NCBI RefSeq assembly: GCF_000315625.1
Contig: NW_005434653.1
Coordinates: 273,937 to 297,547 of the forward strand
Source: Guillardia theta CCMP2712
Taxonomy: Eukaryota > Cryptophyceae > Pyrenomonadales > Geminigeraceae
Length of the DNA: 23,611 nucleotides
Direction of reading: 5' to 3'
Shown here: piece after piece, positions 20,901-23,611 of the stretch
Numbering within the stretch: position 1 is the stretch's first letter
How the letters are laid out: every line of letters begins with the position of its first letter
Program-made: the position numbers and the translations under genes
Notes under the pieces: generated by a model
Database searches by the model: none
What the model was told of the DNA's origin: nothing
The model's input: only the letters and a program-made list of their open reading frames with translations

Positions 20901-22949
20901 AACCCACAAACCGAGGAGGACGGCAACGAATGCTTGATCGACTTGAGCCTCGGCAAGCTCGCGGAATTTGCCATGCAGCAGCAGCAGGAATGCTCCTGCT
21001 TGCTGCAAGACATGAAGGAGGGCGAGAAGAAGTTGATGGAACAGGCGACAAATTGTGCGGACGTCCATCAGCACATCATGTCGTCTCTTGTGGACGAAGA
21101 CGTCACATCCAGCGAGCACTTGAACAATTTCTTCAAGCGGCACCTTGAAGCCTCCCTGGTCCTGGAGGCCAAGGACAGCAGGCAAGCCCAGCAGCCCCTC
21201 CTTGTCTCCTTCCTCTGCAACTCACCCGAGGAAGTCGACGATTTTATCTACATGTACAGGATCGTCGAGCTGGGAAAGCAGCTCAAGAAGCAGCTCATCC
21301 CCTTGAGCACAACATCTGACGGGTTTTCAAAGTCCCTCCAAGAGTCGCTGCGACGAGGAGACTGGATCCTTGTAAGGGACCTCCACCTGGATCAACAGAT
21401 CCAGCATCAGTTCTGCGACTACATCCTCGACCTCTACTCCTCCTCCTCCTCCTCCTCCTCCTCCTCCTCCTCCTGCTCCGTCGTGTTTGTCGAGCTGCTG
21501 CAAGTGACCTCGAAGCTCCACTTGATCCTACGCAACTCCATTAAGGTCCGAGACTTCTATCAGCCCCAGGGCATACGAGCCAGGTACGGCAGGTACGACC
21601 AGGTCCTACTGGAGGACGGCAGCACAGCTCAGCGCTCTCAAGCTAGGCTCGTCAACTTGCTACACTCTGTCCTGGTTGCGTTCCAGGGGCTGATGAGGAG
21701 GAGCGAGTCCGGCTCCATGAGCTCGAGCAGGGTCGGGGTCGAGGATCTCGAGTCTGCACTTGTCCTCCTCGAGTCAGGGAGCAGGCAGCCGCCCATGGAG
21801 AGGGTGGCGGACTTGATTTACGGCCACAAGCTGGACTCCAGCTCGTCTCAGGCTCTCCAAGGGTTATGGGAAATGATCTTGTCTTGCCAGAGGAGCGGCG
21901 AGGGAGAAGATGGAGGGCAGGCGGCGGCGGAGCAGCAGCAGCTGGAAAGTTACCTGGACAGGTTGGCGGAGAGGTTGGAGGAGAGCCTGTTCGGGCAGAT
22001 GGAGGGGAGCTTGCAGGAGGTTGAGGGGACGGAGGAGCTGTGGAGAGCAGCTGGAGGGTTCAGGGACATGGTGGTGGAGAAGGTAGCGGGGATCAAGGAT
22101 GTGGTCTCCCTGGCCACCATCGACCATGACAACCTGGTGGGGGAGATGACGTACGCGGGGACCGACAGGATGCTGCTGCTGCACGCCATAGCGACCGAGT
22201 GTGCGATCCTCAACGCGCTGAGAAGTGAGATGGCGAGGAACTTTGACATCCTCGACAAGGTGATCATGCGCAGCGGCCTCCTGTCCACGTCAGCAGCTGA
22301 GAACGCGCTGAGGCTCGCAGAGGAGCTGCTGCGGGACCGAGTCCCGGCGCACTGGGTCCGCTCCTCCTTCCCCTCCAGCCAGTCGCTCGGCCCGTGGCTT
22401 CTGAACCTCAACGAGAGGATGGAGCAGTGCAAGCGATGGGCGCAGAAGCCTCCCGAGCTCCTCGAGCGCCTGAGCATGCACGTTCTGTGCCGCCCTGCGA
22501 CCTTCATAGGAGCCCTCGCCATCACCCGCAACCTCAAGGTGTGGAAGGAGGACAAGGTCGTGCTGCAGTGCCGAGTAGCAGACGAGGATGATGATGATGA
22601 TGATGATGAGGAGGAGGACAAGGAGGAGCAGCAGCAGAACAAGGAGGAGCAGGAAGAGGAGCAGGAGGAGGAGCAGGAGTACATCGAGATCGACGGTCTC
22701 GAGCTAGACGTGCTGGGATGGGACGAAGGGTTCAGCCTTGGGAGCGAGGAGAAACAGCTTCCCCCCCTCGTCCTGAGCGCTTGGCAGGAGGATGTACCCC
22801 CCTCCGACGTGCTCCTCCCTGTCTTCCAGGGCCTTCGCGACCCCTGGGGCCCCATGTGCTTCCTAAGCCTGAAGAGAAGATGGCGGCCGAAGGACACGAT
22901 CCTACGGTCGGTTCTAGCACTAGCCTCTGTGCATACAGAGAGTGCGTGA
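8931..22949 (+). CDS. Axonemal-type dynein heavy chain with degenerate AAA1 site
   Basis: The exons are 8931-9106, 9156-9952, 9997-10037, 10161-10976, 11026-12819, 12866-14479, 14542-19099 and 19147-22949. They sum to 13,599 nt with every phase matching, giving 4532 residues, a normal heavy-chain length. An in-frame stop at 8916 precedes the first ATG. Order of parts: tail (about 60-650, with EIAFWRFRSDELDYICAQLN and HSPYYNTSSRL), linker (about 1330-1860, ending EWQMQLRY), AAA1 to AAA4 (P-loops at 1938, 2216, 2533 and 2874), stalk and microtubule-binding domain (about 3110-3450), AAA5, AAA6 and the C-terminal domain ending RPKDTILRSVLALASV. Axonemal-like features are the GSGKRSLAKLAAF region in AAA4 and the tail sequence. 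Dyneins normally walk on microtubules by AAA1 ATP hydrolysis, but here AAA1 has lost its key residues, so motility is doubtful. The subclass within axonemal dyneins is not assigned. The gene assignment is secure; single splice sites slightly less so. Confidence 0.96.
9107..9155 (+). other. Dynein intron 1 (49 bp)
   Basis: The donor is GTATGT after ...VCSALE and the acceptor is TGCAG before ISPDSFQKMM. The join is in phase 2. It links the short Ser/Arg-rich N-terminal exon, whose WINEAVCSALE resembles the start of axonemal tails, to the long tail exon. Confidence 0.8.
9997..10037 (+). other. 41-nt microexon of the dynein tail
   Basis: It is bounded by introns 9953-9996 (44 bp) and 10038-10160 (123 bp). 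In phase 1 it encodes an Ala/Glu/Arg helix (AARSAAEEARSNCK) that fills the place where other dynein tails have an A-x-x-E-A helix after the DELDYICAQLN block. Both flanking frames close without it, so the microexon is needed to keep the reading frame. Confidence 0.85.
15001..15700 (+). other. AAA1 module, catalytically degenerate
   Basis: The position and flanking sequence identify AAA1: a linker end EWQMQLRY, then SASLDYGNE, and later VWNCTQD in place of the family's FNCSD. The P-loop reads QRKGIGKKET (15115-15144) where the family has GPAGTGKTET, so the first Gly and the Thr after Lys are lost. Walker B reads LIYENFES (15262-15285) against CFDEFNR. The sensor-1 region reads FDFSPSAY where MNPGYAG is usual. 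Confidence 0.85.
15892..16560 (+). other. AAA2 module with intact P-loop
   Basis: The Walker A motif GDQGTGKS is at 15949-15972 (residues 2216-2223). The Walker B segment WLVLDGIICPDW has Asp at 16171 (residue 2290), matching the usual W-hydrophobic-DG-x-x-D-x-x-W pattern of dynein AAA2. At the usual arginine finger (SPATVSRCG in the family) the sequence reads APSMLASSG, with Ser 2330. Confidence 0.85.
16831..17480 (+). other. AAA3 module with intact P-loop, altered Walker B
   Basis: GGGGVGKS is at 16900-16923 (residues 2533-2540) and is a good Walker A motif. Walker B is VFFIDGIS with Asp 2599, followed by Gly where the family has Glu or Asp. GKKAVFFID follows the axonemal pattern GKKxVxFxDD. 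Nucleotide binding is plausible and hydrolysis less so. Confidence 0.8.
17840..18450 (+). other. AAA4 module
   Basis: The P-loop GEHGSGKRS is at 17923-17949 (from residue 2874) and is followed by LAKLAAF, like the axonemal GSGRQSLTRLAAF segment but with Lys in the P-loop. Walker B is VAIIVDDQ (Asp 2946, Asp 2947). Downstream DLARHFP matches the family's RLRxFP, which keeps an arginine that can serve AAA3. Confidence 0.8.
18640..19660 (+). other. Stalk coiled coil and microtubule-binding domain
   Basis: CC1 is a clear heptad-rich helix from about 18660 (SAESERREKERSALIKIL) to about 19010. The microtubule-binding domain follows, with the family-like block KKLSEIRWVSSPSQATEKV and, after the 47-bp intron 19100-19146, GWWDVSWNKSRKIVDQDQF. 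CC2 runs from about 19430 and ends in a QCLLASAMVTYTG block like the family's DCLLSAAFIAYAG. Lengths match ordinary dyneins. Confidence 0.88.
21438..21473 (+). repeat. TCC repeat encoding 12 serines in dynein AAA6
   Basis: Twelve TCC codons encode Ser 4030-4041, between a DYILDLY segment and VVFVELLQ in the AAA6 region. In other dyneins this point is a surface turn (RLWLTSMPS in the family). It is an in-frame microsatellite insertion. Confidence 0.95.
22581..22680 (+). repeat. GAT/GAG repeat encoding an acidic insert in the dynein C-terminal domain
   Basis: Runs of GAT, GAG and CAG codons encode an Asp/Glu/Gln stretch at about residues 4411-4443. It sits inside the C-terminal domain, between VWKEDKVVLQCRV and IEIDGLELDVLGW. 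The frame is kept, and dynein-like sequence resumes on both sides. Confidence 0.92.
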
Positions 22950-23475
22950 GGAGGAGGGAGGGAGTTGAAGGAGAGGAGGAGGAGGAGGAGGAGGAGGAGG
23001 AGGAGGATGAGAAGGAGGAGATGATGATAACAAGGACAAGGAAGAGGATGATGATGAAGATGAGAACTATGATGGCATGAACGAGATGGTGTTTGTTGTT
23101 GTCTTGTTGTCAACTGCAGGAATGAAGAGAAGCAACTCAAGTTGTAGCTCGAAACTCTTCTATCACTCTTCTCAGCGAGTCCAGCGCAGGCCCTTCTGGT
23201 GGCTGCGGCAACATTAGAGGAGACAGGAGGAGAGAAGCAGGAGGAGAGGAGCAGGAGGAGAGGAGCAGGAGGAGAGGACAACAGCAGTACAAGAAGACGG
23301 AAGCGAGGAGGAGTATGGATAGCACGAGGAGGAGGAAATATGTTGAGAAGCCCGACGAGGATGAGGAAGACGAGGAGAAGGAGAGAGGAAGGAGAAGACA
23401 GAGGGAGAGGAAGGGGAAGGGGGGGGGGGGGGGAGAAGACCGAAGGACAGGAGAGAGAAGGAACCTGAGAGAGGG
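22950..23475 (+). repeat. Purine-rich low-complexity region
   Basis: The plus strand is almost all A and G, with GGA, GAG and GAAGA blocks at 22950-23060 and 23210-23475, including a run of about 15 G near 23419-23433. It lies just after the dynein stop codon. A long minus-strand open frame over it is a composition artefact. The dynein 3' UTR probably lies within it. Confidence 0.8.
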
Positions 23476-23611
23476 TTAAGTTTAGCTCGAAAGTGTCGAT
23501 CAGTTGTCTCGCTCTGCTCGCCCCTTCGTTCCTCGCCGAGCTCGAACCTCCTTGACCTCCCAGCTCTTCCCCCCTGTACCAGATATCACAACTCCTCCTC
23601 CTCCTCCTCCT
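23476..23611. other. Unassigned right end
   Basis: There is no recognisable coding sequence. The composition turns pyrimidine-rich on the plus strand and ends in a CTC triplet run that may continue beyond the window. Confidence 0.5.

Noticed and set aside
8931-22949. Dynein pseudogene
   Set aside because: The coding sequence is uninterrupted over 13.6 kb, all seven intron phases match, and structural motifs outside the AAA1 site are kept.
21950-23281. 443-residue minus-strand open frame
   Set aside because: It overlaps the dynein exon, is mostly Ser/Leu/Pro from purine-rich DNA, and shows no domain.
1-23611. tRNA or rRNA genes and transposons
   Set aside because: No cloverleaf-like A/B-box sequence, rRNA core, transposase or reverse-transcriptase motif was seen by reading; a covariance-model scan was not possible.

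Overview
This window is nuclear DNA from a flagellated eukaryotic protist. Short spliceosomal introns (mostly about 35-65 bp, GT-AG, often with a CTGAC box just before the 3' splice site), microsatellite-rich introns, a roughly balanced base composition and a full axonemal-type dynein heavy chain gene support this. A cryptophyte such as Guillardia, or a similar alga, would fit, but the sequence alone does not fix the species.

Layout: (1) 157-4307, minus strand: a multi-exon gene for a PDZ-domain protein with a very long Gln/Pro/His-rich segment. Two of its introns are filled by a GAT-type trinucleotide repeat and a GGGAGCA minisatellite. (2) 4868-6119, minus strand: a multi-exon gene of unknown function. 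(3) 6120-6830: non-coding, G-rich on the plus strand, with a strong G-quadruplex motif. (4) 6831-7858, minus strand: a two-exon gene for a probable type II membrane protein with a Cys-rich luminal or extracellular domain. (5) 7859-8930: a GC-rich divergent promoter region. (6) 8931-22949, plus strand: an eight-exon gene for a complete dynein heavy chain of about 4532 residues. (7) 22950-23611: purine-rich, low-complexity downstream DNA with no recognisable gene.

The main discovery candidate is the dynein. It keeps the whole dynein architecture: tail, linker, six AAA modules, stalk, microtubule-binding domain and C-terminal domain. However, its main ATPase site, AAA1, is degenerate. The Walker A Thr is Lys, the Walker B Asp-Glu is Glu-Asn, the sensor-1 Asn is gone, and the AAA2 arginine finger that should complete the site is Ser. 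AAA2, AAA3 and AAA4 keep P-loop lysines. The gene is open over 13.6 kb of coding sequence with matching splice phases, so it looks like a maintained 'pseudo-motor' dynein rather than a dead gene.

The minus-strand genes share no obvious pathway with the dynein. All splice models were built by eye from frames, phases and splice signals and have not been checked against transcripts.
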